A stretch of 64,000 nucleotides of DNA from Gnetum montanum. Lineage: Eukaryota; Streptophyta; Gnetopsida; Gnetales; Gnetaceae. Every line of letters starts with the position of its first letter. Positions within the stretch are counted from its first letter, which is position 1. The stretch spans positions 69,337 through 133,336 of the forward strand of contig MNCI01020454.1 of NCBI GenBank assembly GCA_015680685.1, given 5' to 3'. The notes under the pieces are model-generated. The model was not told the DNA's origin and made no database searches. It was given only the letters and a program-made list of their open reading frames with translations. Position numbers and translations under genes: made by a program. Shown in pieces: positions 31,861 to 43,489 of this stretch.

Positions 31861-32219
31861 AGGAAGGTCAAACCCCATGATTTAATACCATTAAAAGGCC
31901 AAAAAAGGAAAATAAGGGTATAATAAGATACATAAAGAACATGTAAGGCCATATAAAGGACATAGAAGGTCAACAAGGTTAACATTAAAACATGACGGCG
32001 GAACAAGTTGAACGATCATGTAATAAGGCAAAAATTAAGCAAAATAGGCTACACATGGTACAATTTGGCTAATATAGGTCAATAAAATGATTAGATTTCA
32101 CTAGTTTTAGGCCTTATTAGGCCATGGTATGAGGCTACAAGGCTATTAGGTGAGTTAGGGCATTTTTAGGGCTATTTCTAGGCTATTTGAACCTAGAAAT
32201 TAGGTGTTTTGAGGCTTTC

Positions 32220-35200
32220 ATGCTGGGTCCATCCTATTTCCATGCTAGCCAACATGGAAGAAGGGACACTTAGCATGGAAACTAAGGAGAGTAGATTTTA
32301 ATGCATCTAGAGGCCCAAAATTGAGGTTTTGGGGCCTTCCCAAGGTAGTGTAGGGCTAGATTTATCAAAATTAAGCACTCTATAGGTCTATAAATGTCAA
32401 AAAGAAAACTTTGTAGTATTTCCCTTTTATTTCCACATTTTCTAGTATGTAAATGAGGGGGTTTACAATGGAGAATAAAGATTCAAGCCAAAACAGGATC
32501 AAACATGGTCAACCCAAGCTTTATTTTGATGTTGTTTCAGGTAGTTGTGGTGCCAACAAATGTTGAAATGGATGTGCTCCATTTTTCAATGTTGATCATA
32601 GTATCCATAGCATGGAAAGATGGAAGGACCCTTTTTTTGTGAACTCAAGATGGTTTGGGAGCACATTGACTAGGTTCCTAGGCGCCTAGGTCTATAGATC
32701 ATGATTCTGCTAGTTTCTAGCTAATTTTGGACATGTTTGGAGGTCATGAAACGATATCTAAGGTCTTTCCTGATTTTTTATACATTGGAGGAGTTATTCT
32801 AATGTGGAATATTTGGGGAAATGGATTTTAAAGATCAAAACAAGGTCAAACATGCAAAATATTAAGGCTATGAGGTCTTAAAAGCTTCTTGAGCAAAGAT
32901 CTTTGGCTTCCAAGAGTGTCATTTTGTATTAAAGTGGAAAAGTAGCTTTCCTTCCCCACTATTTCCACACTTCCCAGCATGGAAGGATCCTTCTTTAGTG
33001 TGGATTGAACAAGAGTCCTAGATCTAGGCTAATTCGAGTTACAATCAACTGTGCATGTCAACTTCTGAAGTTGCTAGGGCCAAGGGCTAGGGTTTCATGT
33101 TAAAATTTTGTAATTTTGTGTACTTTTAATTATTTTTTGGACTTTTACCTTTTTTTCCAAAGTAGGGCTAGGGAGCTCAACATGCAAGACTAGGGAGAAC
33201 CACGTTTTAGCTATTTGGCATCAGTTTTTTAAGGTTTGAAGGCTCCAATAGCTACTAATAGGGTTCTAGAGTGCATGCACGGTTATCTAATGTCATTTTG
33301 AGGTGTTTAGGAGCTTCAAATCTGTCCCTACTTATTTGCCACATTTGGAAGCATGGAGGAAGGCATTCCTAGTGTGGAAAAGTCAAAAATCATAGATCTA
33401 GCCCACTTTTGACCTCAATCGATCATGCATGTGTGCCTCTAGGGTTGTTGAGATTGAGATCAAAGCCATTTAGTTTGGAGGTTTCCTAGATGGTTTTTAA
33501 GCGTCCTCATATTTTCCATGCTAGGGATAGTATGCTCAACATGGTATACTAGGGGGAGTAACGTTTTGACTTTCTATGATCACTTTCATAGGGTTTAAAG
33601 GCTCCAAAAGGTGTAAAATTGGTCTTATGGTTCATGTGAGGTTGTAGGGTGTCTGACTAAGGTGTTTGAAGGTTATCTTGGAGTTTCCCCAAAGTTCTTC
33701 CCTTTCTTCCACATTGGTCAGCATGGAAGAAGTGGCTCTTAGCATAGAGGAACTAAGGAACCTTGATTTTTACTATTTTTTGTCATCTTTGGCTATGCAT
33801 GTAGGCTTGTAAGGTTGCTAGTTTCAACTGCTAATACTTGATGTTAAATTTTGATTATTTTAAGGGTTATTAGGTAGTTTTTGGGCTTCCTTCCTTTTTC
33901 CAAACTAGGGCTTCCATGCTCAACATGAAAGATTAGGGGAAAATATTTTTTGGCCACTTATGATAAATTTTGAAAGATTTAAAAGTTCTAGGATGAGTAG
34001 ATAGGGTCCTAGAACACACATTGGGCTTTCTAGCATTTGTTTAAGGTCTCTAAGAATACTTTTGGAGCTTCCAAATGTTTCCACCTTTCTTTCATGCTAG
34101 TTAGCATCGAAGAGTAGCTCCTAGTGTGAAGGGACCAAGGGACTCTACTATTTTACTATTTTTGATAGTTTTGGCTATGCATGAGTGCCTATAGGGTTTT
34201 TGGTGTTGGCTATCAATGTCTACGGTTAAAATATGGTCATTTTGAGGGCTGTGATAGGTTTTTTATAATTCCACCCTTTGATCCATACTAGGATCAAGAT
34301 GCTTAGTGTGGATGGGATTCCCGTCAATGTGGACAACCCAAGCAAGGCAAGTTTGAATCATTTTAGGTGATTTTTGGAAGTTTGGTGGCTTCTGAAAGGT
34401 CTAGGTTGCTTCCAAAAGATGAATTGCATATAAAATCCAATAGTTTTGGCTTACCCCCTATCATCCACACTGAGTCTAGGATTCTTAGCATGGAAGAACC
34501 TTAGGAAGTTTATTTTTACATTCTAGTTTCTTTTGGAGAGGCTATTAAGATCATGGTGTTAGGTACAAGTTAATTTAAAGTTATTTTCTTATTTTTGGGA
34601 CTTCATACTAATTTTTCTACATACTCCCCCTAGTTTTCCATGCTAGAAAATGTGGAAGAGGTCTCCACCAACATGGAAGAATCAAGAAAGTTAGATATAG
34701 GCCAATTTGATAGCCAATCGACCATGCTCCTAGTGTCGACAGTCAATACTAGGTATCAAGATTTAGAAGTTTGGAGGCTCCTAAGTGACTCATGTAGTTT
34801 TCCCCCTTTTCTCCATGTTGGGAATTATGGATCCATTTTGGATGATAGGGGGATCATATCTGTGTCATAGTTAACTACTTTTGGGACATTCAAAAGCTCT
34901 ATAGGGTTTAGGTAGGGTGGGAACACTAGGCTTTGAAAAATGCTTACTAGGTAGTCAGTTTAGGTAATTTTTGGCTTCCCCCACCTAGCTATATGAGATT
35001 ATTAGTGTAGATGGAGTCTTCCATAGCATGGAAACATAAAATACTAAGATTTTGACCAGCTTTGACCAACTTTGACTAGGTTTGGTGAGTTTTTGTAGTT
35101 GCTGAGGATGCTTCAAGGAGTTTTAGGCTATGTGGGGATCACCTTGGAGTGAAACTTAGGCTAGATGGGTGTTGGGAATAAGAATCGGTATTTCCCCCCT

Positions 35201-35300
35201 TTCTTCCATGTTGGGAACTATTGCCCCAACATGGAAACCCAAATTGTCTAGAGTTTTCCATGTCCAACCCTTTTGGGAGCCTAGGGTTGAATAAAGGTAG
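32220..35300. repeat. Diverged tandem array, about 375-bp unit
   Basis: A recurrent core, pyrimidine-rich TTTCCACA or TTCCATGCTA followed by AGCATGGAAGA, a C/T change zone and TAGTGTGGA, appears near 32240, 32975, 33352, 33720, 34103, 34477 and 35200. Spacings near 370-380 are clear between the central copies. Each unit also holds TTTTGG..ATGCATGT and GGGTTTTTGG-like words. The small ORFs here change from unit to unit and look non-coding. Confidence 0.65.
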
Positions 35301-37486
35301 GTTCGGGTTACTAAAATGGTAAAAATATTATGTTTTAATGGTTTTATGGAGTGGAATGCATGTATGAAAACAAGGTATGATATCCCCAACATTGATGCAT
35401 GGAAATTAAGGCTTGGTTATTTTTCTAAGTGAAAAAGCACTCAAAACATAACATTGATGCAATTTTAGGCAAGAGTGAGGGTGTATGTGGGACCAAAACT
35501 CAAAAATTTTAAATTTTAAATTTTGAGTTTAACTACCACCAATCTTAGCATGGAAGAGAATTGCCCCCTTTTCACTTTAGTGCACTTGGAGGTATGGTGA
35601 ACTAAATGAGCAATTGGGGTTTAGAGGTGGGCATTTGGGTTTTGATATGTTTAAATGCCAAATTTTATAAGTTTTCAATCATAATTTTCAGTCTTGCAAA
35701 TTATGCATTAGAGGAGAGCTTTGATAGATATTTTTGTGGTAGAAATAACCTATCCTCAATTTGGAAGCCTCATTCCTTCCTACACATAGTGTAGAACTCC
35801 TATTTTTCTTCATTTTAATCATCCACAACATTGAGCCTTCTAGGGCGCCTAACCAACATGGATGAAAGAGCTAGAATCATAGGATTTAGAAGGTGGATGA
35901 GCATGCTAGAGACCTACAAGAATTACCCAAGCCTATCTCCATCTAGGCCTCATCTATTGCTACTTCGAGGTAGGTAATTCTACCTATTTTTGCTTGGTCT
36001 TTTTGCCATTTTCATTGCTTTTTCTTACGATGTGTGGGGAGTTTTTTCTCAGATCTAAATTGATAGAGGGGTAAAAAAAATATCTAATGAAATCCAACCT
36101 CGTATTTTTGTTATTTATATGTAGATTTATGGTCATTTTTGTTGTTTTTTTGTTTTTACTTTAGTAGATTTGATTTTTAAAATCAAGGTTGTTATTTTCA
36201 TGCTTTTTTCCAAAATTTGGGGATATGGCCATTTTTATTAGATCTAGTCCAAAAGATTCATCAAAATTAAATTTCAAAAAAATACTAACCCATTATTTTG
36301 GTGTGTTTTCTAATGGGTATCGATTGTTTTGGTTGTTTTGGCCATGTTAAGTTAGGTTCTAGCTTTTTATCTTTTTACATGAAAAAAGCAAGTAGTGTTG
36401 TGTATTTTTTCTATGGTTGCATATGTTTCAAATCCAATGTTATGTATTTGTAGCTCTATGTTTAATATTTCAAATGATTATTATCTCATTCAAATTGGCT
36501 TTGAAACAATTAAGTTATGGTTATTTTTCTCAGGTCATGTAGTTAGGCTTATCATTTCATTTTTATATTTTCATGTAAATTCATGAGCTTTTTCTAAGCA
36601 AACATCAAGAGTTTTTTTTTTTTTTTTGCTATTTTTTGATTATTTTTTGGTGGGCGTTCTCTTTAGGTTTCCAATGGAGGTGAAATCACTATGATTGGAC
36701 TTAAAATGAATTTTTCATTAAGCCTATGTCAAAAGGAGTTTGTGTCATTTTTAGATTTTTGTCTAAATTGATGAATTGTTTCTACATAAAAGGTAATGTT
36801 TTTGAATTTTTGTTAAGTTTGGATGCATAGGGCTTGATTTAAGTTTTCAAACAGTGGTATAATAACTCTATTTGAAGCTCAAAAAAAATTTTGGTACATT
36901 TTTTACCAACCCTACATGAAAGGGAATTCATGGTGACGACTACAGTCTTTTGCTAATTTGCCTATGTTTCATGTAAAAATGGTTATGTATTTCTAGTTGT
37001 AATGGTAATGGCTATAAGGTTTATGATTTCTAAATTCATTTAGTGGTGGAATCATTGAAATTTTAGGCCAAATGAATTTTTGATAAAATTCTAGTTAAAC
37101 TATGCGAATAAGGTTAAATTTTAGATGGATGTCATTGATGTGTAGTTTTTCCTATAAAACTCATGTAAAACTTATGTTTCAAATTTTTTCTAAGAAAATA
37201 AAAGGCCTCACTATTTTTAGAAACATTTTTATTATGGCTATATGATTTTTCTAAGTTTATGCATGGTTTAAGTAAGGCTTAATGATGGCTATAATATTTT
37301 GGGTTACGAAGTAAAAGTCTATGCAAGGTTGTAATAATGTTTTTTTTTGTGGAATTTATTAAGCTAATTTAGATAAACACATTAGATCTTTTTACAGAGG
37401 CTAATTTCACCTTTGACTAGGATGTTTTTTCAAAATTTTTTATGAAATTCTAATTGGTCATAGTGCTTTTGCTTTGCTTCATGTAG
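35301..37486. other. AT-rich spacer before the antisense gene of element 2
   Basis: Very T-rich on the top strand with poly-T tracts (for example 36613-36629) and no recognised domain. It ends in GCTTCATGTAG (37476-37486), the candidate 3' splice site of the first recognised exon. Upstream exons or a promoter could be hidden here. Confidence 0.45.
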
Positions 37487-37930
37487 GGTTTATTTGAAGC
37501 CCATCATCATCATGATGGAGTTGGAGGACATTTTGTGTTACATTGGTCATTCAAAGACCAATACCTCTCTCCCTGATATGTCTTTAGGGAAGCTATCACT
37601 ATGGTTTTGGATTGGGGTAAGGAAATTCCTTGCCTACATTCTACAAAACTTTAGTGTGATGTTATGGTCACACTTGTCCACAGATGTGGTTGGGGCCATA
37701 CTGGAGACCTAGTTGCCTTAGGCATCCATCTTGATTATTAGGTTTATCAATAAAAATCCAGCTCCTAGGATATTAGTGGGAATAGTAGACACCATCATCC
37801 CTCATTACCTTATGAAGATTTGGATGATGCTAGAGTATAACTAATACAATGCTGACAATACTCTAATGGTGATGCATAGGGCCCACACATTGTTCCAGAA
37901 TTCACCTGGCATCGTGTATCATCTACCATG
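37487..37930 (+). pseudogene. Antisense exon 1 of element 2: FCP1/NIF-like segment
   Basis: Encodes KPIIIMMELEDIL (first strand of the HAD fold; Glu at the nucleophile position as in element 1) and KFLAYILQNFSVMLWSHL. After several stops comes YNADNTLMVMHRAHTLFQNS, where the family would have the paired Asp. CAG at the place of element 1's TAG shows that stop is private to element 1. Catalytic residues are absent in both copies. Confidence 0.55.
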
Positions 37931-38425
37931 GTAAGCATCATTATTATAGTGTTTTCATATTTTTCTAGTTTTACTGGCTAAACTACCTTTCCTAACTTCA
38001 TTGGTTTTATTACCTTCTTACATGTATAAGGTCAATGATCAAGGCTTGATCATTAATGATCAAACCTTGGTAGTGGATCGAATTGCCCTAGATGAATTCA
38101 CCAAGGAACCCCATATTAGAACTTTTGTGTATGAATAGTTAAGAGGGGACTTCAATGCCTATGCTACAAGGTTTAACCTTGTATACAAGAAGTGTAAGGA
38201 TGATGAGACGATGCACAATGGGTGGGAAAATTCCAATAACTCTATGTATCAAACCCTTGTAGTCGGGATCTTTGGCTAAACCACACCTAAGAAGAAGAAA
38301 AAAAGTAAACATAACAACTATAAATTCTAGTGTTTTATGGTTATGAAAATTATAATTTTTCTATTACTTTGATTAGTTATTAAAATTTCTTATGTTAATG
38401 GTAAACTTTGGTTGTTGCTTTGTAG

Positions 38426-39464
38426 GATTTTCCACCACTGTTGATGTCATCATACCACTTTTAGTGACACTTTATGAGGATAACCTCATCTTGAAGTTTA
38501 GTGAGGTGATACTAGCATAGGAGTGGCTGAGGGGATAGATGCCTAGGATACATTGAAGCAAACATCCAAGGTTTGCTTGATGTATTTATGGCACCTATCC
38601 CTTCCATCCTTGTTGTGGATATGTTGCATGTCATCAACACCTTTGATGAGAAGGTTGGTTAGTTTAGCACCATCATTTGGGATGTGAAGGTTAATATGGA
38701 CATTGATGAGGGCCTTTTTTGCAACGTGTTTTGTGTTCTTGTTGATAGGGCAAAGGTTCTAACAAGAATAGTGAAGGAATCAGGCCATTGCAATGATGTT
38801 TTGGAGTGGCTTGGTACCAACATGGGCCACTTCGAAATTTCCATGGATGGATCATGAATCCTAATGTAAAGGAATCCTATACTTTTTTTAGGTCTTATGC
38901 ATTTCCTAAACTCTTATTATAAAATAAGGTGATCAACATTGTGTAGGGGTGGACCTTCAAGAAGGTCTTAATGGATGACACTAGGTTCAAGTAGGTAGCT
39001 ACTTTGGCTATTGGACTTCAAGAGGAGATCCTTAGACTTTGCATGGATACATCTACAATAATCCACATGCATTTTGTATTTTTTTTTCCAAGTTATTTGA
39101 AGAGGTTTATGGAGCTTTTGGTGGTGTATAGGAATGAGTGATGGGTTCCCCAAGATCCAAGCCAACTTTCTAAGCCTTGGATAAAGCACATTTATCCAAT
39201 AGTGCAAGCCTAGAACTTGCTAAAGGGGATGGATGATACATTATCCATTATTACTAAGGATCTTAATCTTAGGAAGTGTGGGTTACTTGATAGCATAGTT
39301 GATGAGGAGCCTCTCACATTCCTAGTGAGTGTGTTGGAGGCTAAGAGGCTGAAGGGATAGCTAAAGAGAAACTTAAGAGGCCCATGGAGGAAGCACCACT
39401 GACATTAGACCAACCTACCTCAAAGAAGTTTAAGTTCAAGCTTATTTCATTGTAGTAGTTAGTC
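38426..39464 (+). pseudogene. Antisense exon 3 of element 2
   Basis: Counterpart of the 349-codon exon of element 1, here broken by many stops and frame changes. Recognisable pieces are FSTIIWDVKVNMDIDEGLF, CVLVDRAKVLTRIVKESG and VLEWLGTN. Its end near 39464 lacks a clear GT donor. Confidence 0.5.
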
Positions 39465-40098
39465 ACAAGTATGATTTTTTTAAGTTTGACTATTTTATGT
39501 TTTAAAGTTTATGGCTATGTTATGGTTTCGTGTGTTAATCGATTTTACAGGTACTATGATTGTAGATAAGTACCAAGTTATGGCAACCTAAGCTATGAAG
39601 GAAGAACAAAGGCATCTAGAAGAGTCACTCTTAAAGCAACTTGAAGTTGAAGGGTTTGCTAATTAGATATAAATAACCTAGATGCCTTATTTGGTAAGGC
39701 GGTATTAAGTACATCCCCCATCATCATCCTAGATGAGGAAGAGGAGGAGGAGCCAAGTATGCCCATGCCTTAATGTTTTCATCATATCTTATAGTTTAAT
39801 TTTAGGTTTCATCTTAGCCATTCAATGATTGTTATGCTTATAGTAGTTTCTAAGCCACTAGTGCAAGCCCCTGTCCCTAAGTATTATGTGAAATCATGGG
39901 TGGAGATCCTAGATAAAGTGAAACTCATGCATGGGATGACCAAGGACATCATTGATTGGTTACAATAGGTTGCACCTGAGATAGATAAGAACTTTATTTT
40001 ATGTGCCTTAGTTGTTTGGCTATGTTATAGGCTATGCTTGTGTTATGGCTATCCTAGGTTGTACATTATGTTTATGGTCATATTTCATGCTTGCGTAG

Positions 40099-40922
40099 TG
40101 CCTTCTATGAAGTGGGATCCTATTCAATACATGAAGATTGAATCCTTTCCTAACCTTCCGTTTGATGTATCTATTGTACCCTTGAAGTTGTATGAGACTA
40201 ATATTGGTCTAGCAATGTCATGTGCAAAAACCTCATGGGAGCTAGAGAGGTCTAACAAATCCCTATGGAAGGAAGTTATGGCCTTAAGGGATAAGAATAA
40301 ATGGTAAGAGAAAAATGTTAGAGATCTTCGAGACTTCAAGGCCTTTGTTGAAGCCCAAGTGGCTATCTTAGGGAAATTGTAGACTAGGGAGATCATGTGG
40401 ACCCACTACTGGCATGTCATTTAGGAAAAAGTAATAGTATTATAGAAGATGGAAGAACAACAGATGTAAATGAACCTCATCTAGTAGAAATTTGAGGATT
40501 GAAAAGATCACTATGCTTGGGTCTTAGAGTGGGGTAAGAAACAAAAGGCACATAAGTGATAGTATAAGGTAGATCATGGGGCCTACCTTAAGTGGCTCAA
40601 GGAGGAGTCAGTTGAATGATGCAAGAGAGAGCTATTCATCTAAGGGATCTAGGTGAAGAGTGCTTATCAGCTTTTTGAGAGTACCCTTATGGTGTAGCAC
40701 TCCACTAACACTCATATTACCAGTATAGTAGAAAAGACCTCTATGGCTGCTATTACTTGGAAGCCATTTACTTGGACCACGATAGATAGGGTTGGCATCC
40801 TTTCTAGCATTGATCTTGGAGATGTTGAGTAGGTCAACATGACAAAGGATTAGATCCTCCATTATTTGGAGGAAGGCCTTTCACATATACTCCTAGAAGT
40901 TATGGAGCTAGAATCTCCACAG
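40099..40922 (+). pseudogene. Antisense exon 6 of element 2
   Basis: Open for about 69 codons from 40101: KWDPIQYMKIESFPNLPFDV, then charged helical sequence with stops (ELERSNKSLWKEVMALRDKN). KWLKEESVE near 40590-40620 and SSIDLGDVE near 40810 match element 1. The composition is that of a coiled coil. The donor CAG|GTTTGATG is intact here. Confidence 0.5.
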
Positions 40923-41409
40923 GTTTGATGTATTTTATATTTTATATTTTTTGTTTTTTATTCATGATTTTGACTATTGGTTAGTAACTGGCTATGTGTT
41001 GTTATATTTTATATTTTTTGTTTTTTATTCATCAGGAGACATTGGTGGCCCTAGTGGCAAGGGTGTGAATGACCCACTACATGCTCCTCCAAACATCCCT
41101 TAGTAGCCTCCATCAACTTAGCTTGTTGTCTATATATTTGTATTTTCATGTTGATGACTATTATTAGCCAAGACTATGTTGTAGATGGTTGTCATTATTA
41201 TTTTTTTGACATTTTTTCCACACAATGTGGCCATGGCTATGTTTTTTATGGACAATTTAAATTTAAATTTGAAATTTTTGTTTTATTTTTGGCTATATAT
41301 ATTATTGTAGTAAATGTTGTAAAGATTGTGAATGACTAGGTTGACGTTTTGGTTATAACATTAAATGACTAATCGATGTGATAATAGGCTAAACAAAAAG
41401 AAGTATAGT

Positions 41410-41790
41410 AATAGAGAAGATGTTTGCTAGTTTTAGGCCATCATGGGCATAGGTTATATTTTGTTGCTAGTTTAACACCATGGTAGGCCATATTACCAAT
41501 TTAAAGTCTTAGTTGACTGTGATGCTAGTTTAAGGCCATAACGGGCCATGTTGTGTGATTATCTTTACCAATTTAAGGCCATGGAGAGCCATTATGCTAG
41601 TTTAAGGTCTTAGCGAACCATGTTGTATTATGGTTACTTTGCTAGTTTTAGGAAATGGTGGGCCATGTTGCATTATTTTGGTAGATGTTGCCAATTTAAG
41701 GCCATGGTAGGCCATGCTGTATTGTTTTGCCAATTTAAGGCCATGGTAGGCCATTGTCCTGGTGATTTTATGAGTAAAAGTACATAAAAA
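41410..41790. repeat. Short-motif array at the protease edge of spacer 2
   Basis: Repeated CTAGTTTAAGGCCATGGT and CCAATTTAAGGCCATGGTAG units, each followed by GGCCATGTTG-like sequence, at roughly 40-60-base steps. The last two (from about 41690) are nearly identical. Same position as the 27-bp array of element 1. Confidence 0.7.
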
Positions 41791-41950
41791 GAAAGGCCGT
41801 AATAAGTAACAATGCAAATGAAAGTAGAAACTTAGGCTATATGCATAAATATTAAAAATAAAGTATATAAAAGATATAAAAAATTAGGCTATATGTTTAT
41901 CGGTGCATCTAGTTATAGAAGCATGGGATGAAAAAGAATAAGGTGAACTT

Positions 41951-42830
41951 CATTTGTGCAGATTCTTCCTAATCTTTGCAAGAATAGGGAATGTGTGAGG
42001 TCTACTCTACACAAGATTATATTTACCACCCCCTTATTTGACAATGTTAAAAGGAAGTTCATCCCATAATGCATCCCACTACTTATTATTGTTATCCTTG
42101 GCTTTTTGCTCTCTTTTGGGTTGTTGAATTTCATGGCTAGGAGATTTTTCTTGAACCTCCACTTCAAACCCTTGCTCTATGTTCACATTTTTGATAGCTA
42201 GGAGAACTACGTTATCACCATGAATGATGATTTCACCTCCCTCATAAAATAGGTAAATTTCTTGATGAATGAGTGAGGATATAGATTGTAATTGAGCCAA
42301 CCAAGGTCTTCCCAAGATAAGGTTCAACCTTGGTGTTTCTTCCACCACCAAGAAATTTGTGGTTGTTGGGAATTACTCTCTTACCACAAAGTCTAAGAAG
42401 ATGAACCCTTTGATGCCAACCCTTAATCCATTAAAATACTTGAGGATAGATGTTGATGTAGGTTGTATTTTCTCAGTTAAGCCTAAGCGTTTAACAATGG
42501 TCCATGGGATGATGTTAGTTGTAGCTTCATTATCAACATGAACTTGATGCACTTTAAACTACTCTACACATATGGTTATGAATAGAGGAGCCCTAGCTAC
42601 TTTGCCATTTTTGGTATTAAACTTGATTTCACTATCACAAAATACTAGGGATGTTGGGTTCTATACCCTTGGAGAGGGAGGAACCATCACTGCATGGATA
42701 GATTCCTCATTAGCAGGGATGTCCTCACTAATAGGGATTTAAGTCAACATTTTGACCAACATCTCATAATGTGTAGTGAAAGTCATGATCAAGTCATACA
42801 AGCTTAAAGTTGTGCTTTACTACTTAAGGG
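41951..42830 (-). pseudogene. Aspartic protease domain and linker of element 2
   Basis: The active-site loop near 42525-42545 reads VHVDNEATTNIIP, so the catalytic Asp remains but the Asp-Gly following it in element 1 is Asn-Glu. The C-terminal part (42079-42351) reads VVEETPRLNLILGRPWLAQL and HQEIYLFYEGGEIIIHGD, shared with element 1. A Lys/Gln-rich linker then runs to ELPFNIVK near 42055. Stops occur after this. The copy is inactive. Confidence 0.8.
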
Positions 42831-43489
42831 ATTACCTAACTTGATCTATCAAACTAAGGAGGTCTTTATCATTGACCATGGACTTTTCATCCTGGTTGTG
42901 ATTTACTTTCTCCATGTGTCCTAAGATGCAAAATTTGACTGTAGATTGTGGTTGTTGGGGCTTTTTCTTATTTTTCTAGTTATGGGCTTTGGTATCCTCT
43001 TGTAGCTTGTTGGTTGGAGTGTGTTGCACAGAGGAGGTTATGGGTATTGCTAAAATAGGAGTAGCCTTCAGTGGGTTCACTTCCTTTCATGCCTTTTTTT
43101 GCTTATCACCCTTGTTGTTGGGATTTTTCTATGTTTCTTCTTTTTTTTGGTTTAAGGTTCTTGGTTTTTGGTCATTGGTTGTGAGAAAGAGGTAGTAGCA
43201 TTAGCCATAATAGGAGGTCATTGTGTAATTTTTTGAGCTACAGCTATTTAGGCTATGTTAGGCTAGGGTAGTTTGATGATAAAAGGTTATCTCAAAGGCA
43301 TTTGTGATGGTTCTTTTATGACAAAGAGGATCTTGAACTCATGGAAGCAAAAGAATCCCCTTCATCATAAGGGTGTACTTGGATCATAAATGGTTCTCTT
43401 GAGGATCTCCAATCATCATCAATGTTGAAAGATGAAATGATGTAAGGGCTATCATTAACATTCAATGTGTCCTTGTAGAACTAAATTGA
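42831..43489 (-). other. Degraded gag-protease linker of element 2
   Basis: Position equivalent to the proline-rich linker of element 1. Translations show scattered pieces such as HGESKSQPG, but no continuous frame and no clear repeat. Nothing else recognised. Confidence 0.4.

Larger units (their letters stand above)
37487..41103 (+). pseudogene. Antisense captured gene, copy in element 2
   Basis: Exons parallel those of element 1: 37487-37930, 38041-38304, 38426 to about 39464, 39551 to about 39770, 39844 to about 39980, 40099-40922 and 41036-41103. Most borders show GT or AG, for example CCATG|GTAAGC at 37931, TATAAG at 38040, CTTTGTAG at 38425, ACAG at 39550, CAG|GTTTG at 40923 and ATCAG at 41035. 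The exon 5 donor reads ATAAGA where element 1 has GTGTGT. Stops are much more frequent than in element 1. Shared protein landmarks in the same order include KFLAYILQNFSVMLWSHL, FNLVYKKC, VLVDRAKVLTRIV, KWLKEESVE and SSIDLGDVE. Two independent elements holding the same antisense gene is the main evidence that it belonged to the family. Confidence 0.72.
31511..41950. other. Spacer splitting element 2 pol between protease and RT
   Basis: About 10.4 kb without sense coding domains. From the RT side it contains short-motif copies (31780-31830), a long 375-bp tandem array (32220-35300), AT-rich DNA (35400-37480), the antisense gene (37487-41103) and another motif cluster (41410-41790). The order matches element 1, where the spacer is 6.4 kb; the extra length is mainly the 375-bp array and the AT-rich DNA. 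Confidence 0.65.

Noticed and set aside
36613-36629. Poly-T tract as a terminator or retroposon tail
   Set aside because: No target duplication or adjoining retroposon; many T-runs occur in this AT-rich spacer.
40124-40396. Minus-strand ORF opposite antisense exon 6 of element 2
   Set aside because: The plus-strand frame is the one conserved with element 1; this is its shadow.
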